Origin: Methylophaga sp. OBS3
GTDB taxonomy: Bacteria; Pseudomonadota; Gammaproteobacteria; Nitrosococcales; Methylophagaceae
NCBI RefSeq assembly: GCF_026319325.1
Contig: NZ_JAPDMU010000005.1
Span: forward strand, 36,334-100,333
Reading direction: 5' to 3'
DNA length: 64,000 nucleotides
A program made the position numbers and the translations under genes. Below, piece after piece: positions 1-8,268 of this stretch. Under the pieces are notes generated by a model. The model did not search any database. It saw nothing but the letters and a program-made list of their open reading frames with translations, and was not told where the DNA came from. Every line of letters starts with the position of its first letter. The stretch's first letter is position 1.

Positions 1-224
1 CCGTTAATCATGGCATCAGCAAAGCCACTCGACATGCCAATTACATGTTGCCCGTAAAGATTGGCAATAATGTCTGGATTGGTGCCAATGTAACGATTTT
101 GCCCGGAGTCACCGTTGGCGATGATGCTGTTTTGGCAGCTGGTGCCGTGGTAACGAAAGATGTTGCTGCTGGCACGGTTGTTGGCGGTGTTCCTGCCAAA
201 TTCATTAAAAATATTGATGATTAA
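1..224 (+). CDS. Hexapeptide-repeat acyltransferase (C-terminal part only)
   Basis: The gene enters from the left edge and only about 73 C-terminal codons are visible, read in frame from base 3 to a TAA at 222-224. The translation has the isoleucine/valine-rich hexapeptide periodicity of a left-handed beta-helix ([16 protein letters not shown], then [13 protein letters not shown]) and ends GVPAK, the usual tail of maltose/galactoside/NodL-type O-acetyltransferases. A HGISKAT-like stretch near the visible start may hold the acetyl-transfer histidine, but too little is seen to name the acceptor. Most likely it uses acetyl-CoA to acetylate a sugar or related small molecule. Family assignment is good; the substrate is unknown. 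Confidence 0.85.
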   Translation, partial: VNHGISKATRHANYMLPVKIGNNVWIGANVTILPGVTVGDDAVLAAGAVVTKDVAAGTVVGGVPAKFIKNIDD

Positions 225-255
225 CAAGGCTTAAGCCTAATCGAAAGGAATCATA

Positions 256-666
256 ATGCGGATAATTGGGTTTGTGGTGCTGAGTTTGTTGTCATCAATG
301 CTTATGGCATCCAACGTTGTTGATTGTGAAAAGGCCATGACCACGATTGAAATCAATCAATGCGCCAAGCTAGAGCTTGAGTCTGCTCAAGACACGCTGA
401 ATCAATATTACCAATCCAGTCTGAAAAGGTATCAAGAAGATAAAGAGCTGGTCTCAGCAATAGAGACATCCCAAGCTGATTGGCAAACCTATATGGAATC
501 GCAGTGTGGGGCAGTATTTACGCAGTGGCGTGATGGCACTATACGTGGTGTTGTAACACTATCCTGTAAAACTACGCTCACTAAGCAACGCACGCATCAG
601 TTATGGCAGTATTTCTTAACGTATATGGATAGTACACCGCCGATACTTCCTGAGCCCGAGCTATAA
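256..666 (+). CDS. Secreted LprI/DUF1311-like protein
   Basis: A 136-aa protein with an N-terminal hydrophobic signal peptide (residues 1-19, MASN at its end) and four cysteines (C24, C36, C84, C104), which suggests two disulfides in the periplasm. The pattern of early Cys-x(11)-Cys, a helical middle and a W-Q-x-Y segment resembles the LprI (lysozyme inhibitor)/DUF1311 family. Members are usually periplasmic, and some inhibit lysozyme. A good Shine-Dalgarno (GAAAGGAA) precedes the ATG. It lies only 6 bases before the next gene and is probably co-transcribed with it. Lysozyme inhibition is family knowledge, not something the sequence proves. Confidence 0.7.
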   Translation: MRIIGFVVLSLLSSMLMASNVVDCEKAMTTIEINQCAKLELESAQDTLNQYYQSSLKRYQEDKELVSAIETSQADWQTYMESQCGAVFTQWRDGTIRGVVTLSCKTTLTKQRTHQLWQYFLTYMDSTPPILPEPEL

Positions 667-672
667 ATTCCT

Positions 673-1083
673 ATGCAGTTTGTTATCCAACAAGAACCAT
701 CAGGTTGTGGTTTGGCTGCGTGTGCTGCGTTGGCTAGGCTGAGTTACGACCAAATCAAAACGAAAGCCAATGCCATGGGGATCTTTGCTGAAGATAAGGC
801 GCTTTGGTCTCAAACTGATCATGTTAGAAAACTTCTCGCTGAATTTGATATTGCGTTGTCACCTGTTGAGACGCCATTTGATTCTTGGCAGCAATTACCC
901 GACAAAGCCTTACTCGCCATTAAATGGCATAAAGAGCATGACAAACCATTTTGGCATTGGGTGGTTTTTAGCAGAGTTGCTGGAGAGGCTGTTGTCCTAG
1001 ATTCTAAAAAAGCACTGAAAAATCACAGACGCAAAGACTTCGGACGCATGCAGCCAAAGTGGTACATTGCCGTCTTAGATTAA
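673..1083 (+). CDS. C39-like papain-fold cysteine protease domain protein
   Basis: A 136-aa single-domain protein. The opening QQEPSGCGLAACAALAR is the glutamine-x-cysteine signature of C39-like peptidases (as in bacteriocin-exporter protease domains), with C12 as the candidate nucleophile. H95 (FWHWVVF) and D110 (VVLDSK) sit at the spacing expected for the rest of the triad. There is no signal peptide or transporter domain, so it appears to be a free cytoplasmic enzyme or inactive relative. It follows the LprI-like gene by 6 bases and precedes the ZIP-like gene by 9. Its substrate is unknown. Confidence 0.65.
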   Translation: MQFVIQQEPSGCGLAACAALARLSYDQIKTKANAMGIFAEDKALWSQTDHVRKLLAEFDIALSPVETPFDSWQQLPDKALLAIKWHKEHDKPFWHWVVFSRVAGEAVVLDSKKALKNHRRKDFGRMQPKWYIAVLD

Positions 1084-1092
1084 TGGGGGCTC

Positions 1093-1812
1093 ATGATGAG
1101 TGAATGGCAACAAATCATTTTATTAACACTGGTCGCAGGTTTGGCTATGCCAGCGGGTGCCATTGTTGCCATGTTTGAGCGTATTCGCCCTGGTTGGTTA
1201 GAAAACGAAGTGCGTCACAGTGTAATTGCTTTTGGTGGCGGTGCTTTGCTGGCGGCGGTAACGCTGGTATTGGTTCCTGAAGGTATTCGAAATTTATCGC
1301 CGCTGTTCATTGTTGTCAGCTTTGTTGGTGGTGGTGTGCTGTTTATGATTTTAGATAGATGGCTGGCTGCCAAAAATTCACCGATGAGCCAGTTGATTGC
1401 AATGTTGGCAGATTTTGTTCCTGAAGCATTAGCGCTTGGTGCGACTTTTGCGTTTTCAACAGAGGCGGGCGTGTTACTTGCCGGAGTGATCGCACTACAA
1501 AATTTGCCTGAGGGCTTTAACGCTTATCGTGAAATCAAGCAATCGACCCATTACAACCGACTACAGATATTATTTGCATTTACTTTGATGGCATTGCTTG
1601 GGCCTCTTGCTGGTATTTCTGGCTATTGGTTATTGGTAGATTATCCGGCCATTGTTTCTGGAATCATGTTGTTTGCAGCTGGCGGTATTCTTTATCTTAT
1701 TTTTCAAGATATCGCTCCTCAAGCAAAGTTAGAAAAGCACTGGGCACCGCCACTGGGGGCGATTGCAGGATTTTTACTCGGCATTATTGCCAAAGTCTTA
1801 TTAGATGCCTAG
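1093..1812 (+). CDS. ZIP-family metal transporter-like membrane protein
   Basis: A 239-aa polytopic protein with about seven or eight hydrophobic segments, the normal size for bacterial ZIP/ZupT divalent metal importers. The two metal-site helices can be placed: one reads DFVPEALALG (residues ~108-117) and the next QNLPEGFNAY (~137-146). Canonical ZIPs have histidines before the P-E-G motifs (HNxPEG, HxxPE); here these positions are aspartate and glutamine, so metal selectivity may differ or transport may be altered. The start ATG at 1093 has GGGG upstream; a second ATG follows immediately. It is probably co-transcribed with the preceding two genes. Confidence 0.75.
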   Translation: MMSEWQQIILLTLVAGLAMPAGAIVAMFERIRPGWLENEVRHSVIAFGGGALLAAVTLVLVPEGIRNLSPLFIVVSFVGGGVLFMILDRWLAAKNSPMSQLIAMLADFVPEALALGATFAFSTEAGVLLAGVIALQNLPEGFNAYREIKQSTHYNRLQILFAFTLMALLGPLAGISGYWLLVDYPAIVSGIMLFAAGGILYLIFQDIAPQAKLEKHWAPPLGAIAGFLLGIIAKVLLDA

Positions 1813-1851
1813 TTATCATCAGATATAGGCTAATTCAGGTTTTGAGGTGTT

Positions 1852-2571
1852 ATGAGAAAGCTTTACATCATTAAAGTGGGAACAACTTTTCCTGAAACTG
1901 CCAAGCAATATGGTGACTTTGATAACTGGACAGCAACAGCGCTAGGGCAGGGTGAAATCGAGATTGAGACAATTGATGCGGAACATGGCGCAACTTTACC
2001 GTTAGTTTCAGAGTGTGCGGGCGTTGTAATAACAGGGTCGCACGATATGGTCACAGATAATTTGCCATGGAGTGTGGCGGTTGCGGACTGGTTAAAACAA
2101 TTACTGGCTGAGCAAACACCTATTCTTGGCATTTGTTACGGCCACCAGTTATTGGCAAGCGCTGCGGGAGGTGAGGTTGGTTATCACGCCAAAGGTAAAG
2201 AGATCGGCACTGTTGAAATTGAACTTACAGAAGCGGCTGGTTTAGATCCGTTATTTCAGTCTTTACCGCAAACGTTCAAAGCCCACGTTACCCATTCACA
2301 GACAGTACTCAAATTGCCAGAGAATGCGGTGCGATTGGCAGCTAATAGTCATGAACCCAATCAAGCCTTCAGGCTCGGTAATGCTGCCTATGGTGTGCAG
2401 TTTCATCCTGAGTACAACGCAGCGATTATGCGCTCATACATTGAAGAACAAACGGATGAACTTGTTGATGCTGATTTTTCTGTCTCAGATTTATTAGCAG
2501 GTGTTAGCGAAACGCCTGCTGCTGCAGATTTGATTAAAGGTTTTTACCAACGTATTTGTGATACAAACTAA
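1852..2571 (+). CDS. Class I glutamine amidotransferase
   Basis: A 239-aa stand-alone class I (triad) glutamine amidotransferase related to the GuaA GATase domain. The nucleophile elbow GICYGHQ places C95. The H185/E187 pair lies in GVQFHPEY, and an oxyanion segment (VITGSHDMV) is visible near residue 60. Stand-alone proteins of this type are often annotated GMP synthase-like, or are gamma-glutamyl hydrolase/transferase relatives; the ammonia acceptor cannot be told. Its stop overlaps by 4 bp the stop of the convergent NlpC gene. Confidence 0.85.
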   Translation: MRKLYIIKVGTTFPETAKQYGDFDNWTATALGQGEIEIETIDAEHGATLPLVSECAGVVITGSHDMVTDNLPWSVAVADWLKQLLAEQTPILGICYGHQLLASAAGGEVGYHAKGKEIGTVEIELTEAAGLDPLFQSLPQTFKAHVTHSQTVLKLPENAVRLAANSHEPNQAFRLGNAAYGVQFHPEYNAAIMRSYIEEQTDELVDADFSVSDLLAGVSETPAAADLIKGFYQRICDTN

Positions 2572-3119
2572 CGCGGATAATTTGCTGGTAAAACGTTAAT
2601 TGACCGCCAGTAATGGCGTGACCAATAGACATTTCGCATATCTGAGATCATCACACCCTGCGACGTTGAGGCATGTAAAAACTTATGGTTTTCGAGATAA
2701 ATGCCGACATGTCGACCATGTCGAAAAAACACCAAATCACCGGTTTGTAATTCATCCCGATTAACATGAGGGCCACTGCGGTATTGGTCTGTTGTGGTAC
2801 GAGGTAAATCGATCCCGAGCAAATCCCGATAAGTAACTTGCACAAAGGCTGAGCAATCAATTCCTGAGCGACTGCTGCCACCAAGTTGATAGGGTGTGCC
2901 ATGCCAAACATTATGTTGCTGATAGAGCTTCTCGAGTAACGGACTTTGTTTTGAGATATTAGGCTGAGACGTTGAGGGATAAATTGACGGCCCAGACACT
3001 GGTGCTTGTTGCATCGGGGCACTTTGACAGGCAGACAGTAATAAGCCGGTGAGTATGACGGCTAATCGATCAAAGTTCCGCGCAAAAAGGGTATGTGGTG
3101 TACTTATCAACATCATCAA
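2568..3119 (-). CDS. NlpC/P60 family lipoprotein, peptidoglycan endopeptidase
   Basis: A 183-aa protein with a lipoprotein signal peptide (hydrophobic LAVILTGLLLSAC, lipobox cysteine C31) and a C-terminal NlpC/P60 domain. C89 (GIDCSAF) is the nucleophile, H137 (GRHVGIY) and H149 (FLHAS) complete the usual Cys-His-His set, and TGDLVFFR is the family strand. E. coli Spr/MepS and NlpC are of this type and cut D,D- or gamma-D-glutamyl cross-links during wall growth. Several ATGs crowd the start (residues 1-3), so the exact N-terminus is uncertain. It is a single gene convergent with the amidotransferase. Confidence 0.88.
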   Translation of the reverse strand: MMMLISTPHTLFARNFDRLAVILTGLLLSACQSAPMQQAPVSGPSIYPSTSQPNISKQSPLLEKLYQQHNVWHGTPYQLGGSSRSGIDCSAFVQVTYRDLLGIDLPRTTTDQYRSGPHVNRDELQTGDLVFFRHGRHVGIYLENHKFLHASTSQGVMISDMRNVYWSRHYWRSINVLPANYPR

Positions 3120-3297
3120 TCAATTATTTAGCAAAATAGATAGGCAGAATTTACGCCATTAAATTCCCTGATATCAGCTTATAACACTAAGGAAAATGTT
3201 TTTTACAAAACTTGACGTGTTTTCACCTGTGGCGCAAATTGATTTATTAAGGGATATGCATAAAAACAAAATGGATACAAAACACTGGGAGAGACAA

Positions 3298-3654
3298 ATG
3301 GAATACATTGACGCATTCGTTGCCGCCGTACCAAATGAAAACAAAGAAAAATATCTGCAACAAGCACGTGAAGCAGCGGTAATTTTTAAAGAGTATGGGG
3401 CGTTACGTCTAGTGGAGTGTTGGGGTGATGACACGCCAGTTGGTAAAACCACGTCATTTCCGTTAGCGGTTCAATGTCAGCCCCATGAAACAGTTGTGGT
3501 GTCTTGGGTGGCTTGGCCATCAAAAGCTGTTCATGACGAAGGCATGGAAAAATTTCTACAAGATCCTCGCATTATTGCGATGTGTGAAGAAGGGCTGCCA
3601 TTTGATGGTCAGCGTTTGATTTACGGTAGTTTTCAAGTCGTATTAGATGAATAG
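3298..3654 (+). CDS. DUF1428 family protein
   Basis: The protein beginning MEYIDAFVAAVP is 118 aa and matches the DUF1428 family in size and start, an alpha/beta ferredoxin-like dimer with no firm function. The reading frame stays open 34 codons further upstream, but I chose the ATG at 3298. GGGAGA lies just before it, and the upstream stretch is lysine-rich and unlike the family. The segments WGDDTP, VVVSWVAWPSKAVHDEGM and PFDGQRLIYGSF are characteristic. Its function is unknown. Confidence 0.82.
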   Translation: MEYIDAFVAAVPNENKEKYLQQAREAAVIFKEYGALRLVECWGDDTPVGKTTSFPLAVQCQPHETVVVSWVAWPSKAVHDEGMEKFLQDPRIIAMCEEGLPFDGQRLIYGSFQVVLDE

Positions 3655-3663
3655 GGTTTCGAA

Positions 3664-3888
3664 ATGAAAATGATTGGGTTACTAGTTACCTTGTTAATCA
3701 TTGGTTGGTTACTTAATACCCAGTTGGCTTTGTTTATGCCAAATACCCAAAGCACTGTAGAGGATGAAGAGGGCGTTGTAGCAGCGCCGACGACAGTTCA
3801 GCAAATTGAAAGTTTCGAGCAAGATATTAATCAATTAATGACAGATACACAGGCTGAAAGAGCGCGGCAAATTGAGCAAAGCCAATAA
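3664..3888 (+). CDS. Small single-pass membrane protein, unknown
   Basis: A 74-aa protein with one N-terminal transmembrane or uncleaved signal segment (residues 4-22) and an acidic, helix-forming, glutamine-rich tail that probably lies outside the cytoplasm. It starts 9 bases after the DUF1428 stop with a weak ribosome site, so co-transcription is likely. I do not recognise a family. The gene converges on the alkyltransferase-like gene with 6 bases between stops. Confidence 0.5.
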   Translation: MKMIGLLVTLLIIGWLLNTQLALFMPNTQSTVEDEEGVVAAPTTVQQIESFEQDINQLMTDTQAERARQIEQSQ

Positions 3889-3894
3889 GCCAAG

Positions 3895-4206
3895 TCATTC
3901 ATCCCAAAAATACTGACGCATCTTCACTTTGTCCCCAGTGACAATGACACCTTCTGCTTCGAGTAACGCTTTTTGCTGTTCGAATTTTGGCGAACCTAAT
4001 GGAAAGGCCAAAACACCATTTGCCTTGATAACACGGTGCCACGGCAAGGTTGAATCACTAGGTAAGTATTTTAAGGTATAGCCGACAAATCGTGCATATC
4101 CCGGATAACCACAGCGTTTTGCAATCTCACCATAGTTGGTCACGCGTCCCTTAGGGAGCGCGGCGACAGTTTGCCAAATCGCGTTTTGCAAAACAGTTTG
4201 TGACAT
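3895..4206 (-). CDS. Alkyltransferase-like (ATL) DNA-binding protein
   Basis: A protein of about 103 aa homologous to the DNA-binding domain of O6-alkylguanine-DNA alkyltransferase, with the helix-turn-helix region KGRVTNYGEIAKRCGYPG. The active-site motif PCHRV is replaced by PWHRVI. This is the diagnostic change of ATL proteins (such as E. coli YbaZ/Atl1), which bind alkylated guanine but cannot remove the alkyl group and instead recruit nucleotide excision repair. The frame could begin at a GTG at 4248, but the ATG at 4206 matches family starts better. No repair genes lie nearby. Confidence 0.88.
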   Translation of the reverse strand: MSQTVLQNAIWQTVAALPKGRVTNYGEIAKRCGYPGYARFVGYTLKYLPSDSTLPWHRVIKANGVLAFPLGSPKFEQQKALLEAEGVIVTGDKVKMRQYFWDE

Positions 4207-4330
4207 AGACTTTTGATTTATTCCAATCTTAAAAAAAGGTTTTTTCACTGCATGAAAACCATTAATTCTTGCTACTATCAGTTTTGCCCTTGGGCAATGC
4301 AGCGAAAACTACAAATATATTAAGGAGAAA

Positions 4331-4723
4331 ATGATGAATCAATTTTTGGCAGCGTGGCAGCCACGGATTTTGAGTGTGCTACGTATCGTGACTGCGTTTT
4401 TATTTATGCAGCATGGTGCACAGAAGATTTTTGGTTTCCCAGCTGAACAGCGTTACCCGTTCGACATTATGTCTTTAAGTGGTGTGGCTGGTGTATTGGA
4501 ATTATTTGGTGGTGCGTTACTGCTGATTGGTTTATTTACTCGCCCAGTGGCTTTTTTACTGTCAGGTTTGATGGCTGTTGCCTATTTTATGGTGCATGCA
4601 CCACAAGGCTTTTGGCCACTAACGAATGGCGGTGAATTAGCTGCATTATTCAGCTTTGTTTTCTTGTATATCTGGACTGCCGGTGGTGGTACATGGAGTG
4701 TCGATAACTTGATTAAACGCTAA
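4331..4723 (+). CDS. DoxX family membrane protein
   Basis: A 130-aa protein with four predicted hydrophobic helices and the DoxX hallmarks: LRIVTAFLFMQHGAQKIFG near the start, a GVLELFGGALLLIGL middle helix, and a C-terminal helix ending in WSVDNL. DoxX-like proteins are inner-membrane components linked to quinone or thiol oxidation, with no settled role here. TAAGGAG precedes the ATG. The upstream gap contains a TTGCCC/GGGCAA inverted repeat (4283-4298 region), and a strong terminator follows. Confidence 0.88.
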   Translation: MMNQFLAAWQPRILSVLRIVTAFLFMQHGAQKIFGFPAEQRYPFDIMSLSGVAGVLELFGGALLLIGLFTRPVAFLLSGLMAVAYFMVHAPQGFWPLTNGGELAALFSFVFLYIWTAGGGTWSVDNLIKR

Positions 4724-4744
4724 TCAACTTATTTAAGAAATAAA

Positions 4745-4774
4745 AAAAACGGGCCGTTCAGGCCCGTTTTTGGT
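4745..4774. terminator. Bidirectional rho-independent terminator
   Basis: A GC-rich stem AACGGGCC / GGCCCGTT with the 5-base loop GTTCA is flanked by A-runs on the left and T-runs on the right, so it can act on both strands. It sits between the convergent doxX-like (+) and HDOD (-) genes, which is where a shared terminator is expected. Confidence 0.9.
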
Positions 4775-4795
4775 TTTGCGAAAATCAAACCACAA

Positions 4796-5641
4796 TTACA
4801 TGTTCTGGAATAACGCTAATGCTTCTTGGTATTCCTCACTATTTTCATCTAACTCAACCACGCTCAGTCCCGTATCGATATTGAGTTTTTCAAATGCCAA
4901 CACACGATGGCGTTCTTGAGGATCTAATGCTTTTTCAGTGTGGAAGTAACTTTGTAGATTAGCGACTTGAACGACGTCACATAAGTCGGGACCATTAGGG
5001 CCGCTGTTGCGATTCAAGTTGGCGTGTTCTGCAGCGACCGTGATGAGGTTTTCTGGGAATTGCCAGCTTTTAAGAATTGCAGCACCAATCCGCGGATAAA
5101 GGTTCGCGATGAGTTGCTCTAAAATGACATCATCATCGAGTAAGCCAGGGATGCTTTCGGCATGAATCAAAATGGGTAACACACCGATGTTATGAATCAG
5201 ACCTGCTAACATCGCTTCGTCAGTTTTGATACCAGGTTGTTTACTGGCAATAACCTGACTGATGGCTGCAACTTCAGTGCTATGTTCCCAAAGTTCGCGC
5301 ATGCGTTTTTCAAGTCCGCGAGATGTTGGTTTAAACATTTGTTCCATCACCAAACTGGTGACTAAGTTTCGAACCATTTGCAGGCCAAGCCGCGATACTG
5401 CAGTTTGTACTGACTCAACCGGAATACGCCCACGATACAATGCACTATTAGCGACTTTAAGTAGGCGGGCAGAAAGTGCTGCATCTGTTACGATAATGTC
5501 TGCTAACTGAGCAGAAGTTGTATTGGGATCGTTGACGACTTCGCGAACTTGCAGTGCCACTTCTGGCAATGTCGGTAATATCAGTTTGCCATTATCCAAA
5601 TCGGCCAAGATAGTGTTATACAATTGTTCTTGTGACGTCAT
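4796..5641 (-). CDS. HDOD domain signalling protein
   Basis: A 281-aa protein made mostly of one HDOD domain (about residues 15-215). HDOD is a degenerate HD fold that lacks a full catalytic metal set and is linked to signalling, chemotaxis, motility and stress in proteobacteria. Typical segments are LPTLPEVALQVREVVND, DAALSARLLKVANSALY and AAISQVIASKQPGIKTDEAMLAGLIHNIGVL. The last 60 residues are acidic. The gene is divergent from the aminotransferase with about 95 bp between them. A second HDOD gene lies at 54273-55130. Confidence 0.9.
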   Translation of the reverse strand: MTSQEQLYNTILADLDNGKLILPTLPEVALQVREVVNDPNTTSAQLADIIVTDAALSARLLKVANSALYRGRIPVESVQTAVSRLGLQMVRNLVTSLVMEQMFKPTSRGLEKRMRELWEHSTEVAAISQVIASKQPGIKTDEAMLAGLIHNIGVLPILIHAESIPGLLDDDVILEQLIANLYPRIGAAILKSWQFPENLITVAAEHANLNRNSGPNGPDLCDVVQVANLQSYFHTEKALDPQERHRVLAFEKLNIDTGLSVVELDENSEEYQEALALFQNM

Positions 5642-5735
5642 AGTTCTTCGCTATATTAAATGGATTTGAAGTGTTATTGATTTTCAGTTATTTTGCTTGG
5701 TTTGCCAACCGCTTTAGCTTATCGCAGGTGCTCAG

Positions 5736-6914
5736 TTGAACGACGAATTTCCCAGAATCAAACGGCTTCCGCCTTACGTTTTCAACATTGTAAATGATTT
5801 GAAGGCGAAAGCGCGTGCGCGCGGTGAAGATATTATCGATTTTGGTATGGGTAATCCTGATCAGCCGGCGCCAAAACATATTGTCGATAAACTGGTTGAA
5901 GCTGCTCAGCGCCCAGATACGCATCGTTACTCAGTTTCACGGGGTATCCCTCGTTTACGTAAAGCGATCTGTGATTGGTATCAACGTAAATTTGAGGTCA
6001 CTTTAGATCCTGACTCTGAAACTATTGTGACGATTGGTTCAAAAGAAGGTCTTGCGCATTTAGCTTTAGCGACTGTTGGTCCAGGTGATGCGGTATTAGT
6101 ACCGAATCCTGCCTATCCAATTCACCCTTATGGTTTTGTTATTGCGGGCGCAGATATTCGTCATGTGCCGCTAACGCCAGATGTGGATTTCTTTGCTGAA
6201 CTTGAAAAGTCAGTTAAAGACTCATGGCCAAAACCAAAAATGTTGGTGTTGAATTTCCCGGGTAATCCAACAACGCAATGTGTTGAATTGGATTTCTTCG
6301 AACGGGTTGTCGAGTTCGCTCGTGAGCATCAAATCTGGGTAATTCATGATTTGGCTTATGGTGAAATCTGTTTTGATGGCTACACCGCACCATCGATTTT
6401 GCAGGTGCCAGGTGCAAAAGATGTTGCTGTTGAGTTTTATACCTTATCTAAAACATACAACATGCCGGGCTGGCGTATTGGCTTTATGTCAGGTAATCCG
6501 ACATTAGTGGCGGCCTTAGCGCGTATGAAGTCTTATCTGGATTACGGCATGTTTACGCCAATTCAGGTGGCGGCGATTACTGCCTTAGAAGGCCCACAAG
6601 AATGTGTTGCTGAAATTTCAGAAACCTATCGCAAACGCCGTGACGTATTGTGTGATGGCTTAAACGCGATTGGCTGGCATGTTGAAAAACCGAAGGCGAC
6701 CATGTTCGTCTGGGCAAGAATTCCAGAGCAATTCCGTGAAATGGGCTCATTGGAGTTCAGTAAGAAATTATTAAAAGATGCGAAAGTCGCGGTATCTCCA
6801 GGTATCGGCTTTGGCGAATATGGCGATGAATATGTGCGTTTTGGTTTGATCGAAAATCAACACCGTACCCGCCAAGCGATTCGCGGTATCCGTGACATGA
6901 TGAAAAAAGGCTAG
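5736..6914 (+). CDS. alaC: Alanine-forming class I aminotransferase (AlaC-like)
   Basis: A 392-aa PLP-dependent fold-type I aminotransferase. The PLP lysine is in [14 protein letters not shown], the [13 protein letters not shown] loop and FVWARIP segment are present, and the start [19 protein letters not shown] is typical of AlaC/YfdZ, which makes alanine from pyruvate and glutamate. In many gammaproteobacteria this gene precedes hom and thrC, as here. The start is a TTG at 5736, since an in-frame stop lies 7 codons upstream and no ATG fits; GCAGGTG provides the ribosome site. Only 8 bases separate it from hom. Confidence 0.9.
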   Translation: MNDEFPRIKRLPPYVFNIVNDLKAKARARGEDIIDFGMGNPDQPAPKHIVDKLVEAAQRPDTHRYSVSRGIPRLRKAICDWYQRKFEVTLDPDSETIVTIGSKEGLAHLALATVGPGDAVLVPNPAYPIHPYGFVIAGADIRHVPLTPDVDFFAELEKSVKDSWPKPKMLVLNFPGNPTTQCVELDFFERVVEFAREHQIWVIHDLAYGEICFDGYTAPSILQVPGAKDVAVEFYTLSKTYNMPGWRIGFMSGNPTLVAALARMKSYLDYGMFTPIQVAAITALEGPQECVAEISETYRKRRDVLCDGLNAIGWHVEKPKATMFVWARIPEQFREMGSLEFSKKLLKDAKVAVSPGIGFGEYGDEYVRFGLIENQHRTRQAIRGIRDMMKKG

Positions 6915-6922
6915 GGGGCTGT

Positions 6923-8233
6923 GTGCAATCAGTAAAAATTGGCATTCTCGGTCTAGGCACTGTTGGTAGCGGTACCGTAAGCGTACTGCAACGTAATGCC
7001 CGTGAGATTAGTCGCCGTGCTGGCCGTGACATTGAAATTTTTGTTGCTGCTGATAGAGAGCTTGATAAAGAACGTAGCTGTGATCTGACCAATATCACAC
7101 TGACTGATGATGCGTTTTCAGTGGTGAATAACCCTGAAGTACAAATTGTCGTTGAGTTGATTGGCGGTACTGGCGTTGCACGTGACTTAGTGATGCAAGC
7201 CATTGAGAGTGGCAAGCACGTCGTAACGGCAAACAAAGCTTTGATAGCCATGCATGGTAATGAGTTGTTTGCTCGTGCCCAAGAAAAAGGTGTGACGATT
7301 GCTTTTGAAGCAGCCGTTGCTGGTGGTATTCCAATTATTAAAGCGATGCGTGAAGGTCTGGCAGGTAACCGTATTGAATGGTTAGCCGGTATCATCAACG
7401 GCACAGGTAACTTTATCCTGACCGAAATGCGCGATAAAGGCCGTAACTTCGCTGACGTTTTAGTCGAAGCGCAAGCACTGGGTTATGCCGAGGCCGATCC
7501 AACATTTGACGTAGAAGGCATTGATGCTGCGCACAAATTGACCATCATGGCGTCAATTGCATTTGGTATCCCACTACAGTTCTACAAGTGCTATACCGAA
7601 GGTATCAGCAAAATTAGCCAAGAAGATGTGCAATATGCAGCGGAGCTTGGTTACCGGATCAAACACTTAGGTATTGCCAAGAAAACACCACAAGGTGTTG
7701 AACTGCGTGTGCACCCAACACTGATTCCACATCGTCGACTGATTGCCAATGTAAATGGCGTAATGAATGCGGTTGTGGTCAAAGGTGATGCCGTTGGTCC
7801 AACACTATACTACGGTGCTGGTGCTGGCTCTGAGCCAACTGCTTCAGCCGTTGTTGCTGATATCGTTGATATCGTTCGTGCACTGACATCTGACCCAGAA
7901 AACCGTGTACCGCATTTGGCTTTCCAACCGGATGCAATTAAAGACACGCCGATCTTATCTATGTCTGATGTGGTGACGTCTTACTATTTACGTATTCAAA
8001 CTGAAGATAAACCAGGTGTTCTTGCGAACATTACCCGTATCTTTAGTGAGCAAGGCATCAATATTGAAGCCATTTTGCAAAAACAACCGGAAGATGATGA
8101 AGGCTTGGTTCCTATCATTATGCTGACCCAACCGGTTGCTGAGAAAAACATGGACGAGGCCATTGCCCAAATTGAGGCATTGGATACCGTCAAAGATGCG
8201 ATTATGCGTATCCGAATGGAAACGCTGGGCTAA
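6923..8233 (+). CDS. hom: Homoserine dehydrogenase
   Basis: A 436-aa enzyme that reduces aspartate semialdehyde to homoserine with NAD(P)H, the branch to threonine and methionine. There is an N-terminal Rossmann motif [12 protein letters not shown], the catalytic domain with [14 protein letters not shown] and the signature around [17 protein letters not shown], and a C-terminal ACT domain (from about residue 350, [18 protein letters not shown]) that normally gives feedback by threonine. The start is GTG at 6923 behind AGGGGG. The enzyme is monofunctional (no aspartokinase). It is in an operon with alaC and thrC. Confidence 0.97.
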   Translation: MQSVKIGILGLGTVGSGTVSVLQRNAREISRRAGRDIEIFVAADRELDKERSCDLTNITLTDDAFSVVNNPEVQIVVELIGGTGVARDLVMQAIESGKHVVTANKALIAMHGNELFARAQEKGVTIAFEAAVAGGIPIIKAMREGLAGNRIEWLAGIINGTGNFILTEMRDKGRNFADVLVEAQALGYAEADPTFDVEGIDAAHKLTIMASIAFGIPLQFYKCYTEGISKISQEDVQYAAELGYRIKHLGIAKKTPQGVELRVHPTLIPHRRLIANVNGVMNAVVVKGDAVGPTLYYGAGAGSEPTASAVVADIVDIVRALTSDPENRVPHLAFQPDAIKDTPILSMSDVVTSYYLRIQTEDKPGVLANITRIFSEQGINIEAILQKQPEDDEGLVPIIMLTQPVAEKNMDEAIAQIEALDTVKDAIMRIRMETLG

Positions 8234-8268
8234 TTTTTCAGCCCAAAAAGAATAAAAGAGGAAAATTT

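Noticed and set aside
3196..3297. N-terminal extension of the DUF1428 protein
   Set aside because: The ATG at 3298 has a better ribosome site and the family starts there.
6757..7404. 215-aa minus-strand frame inside alaC/hom
   Set aside because: It lies fully under well-matched genes on the other strand and has the Ser/Pro/Arg-rich composition of an antisense shadow.
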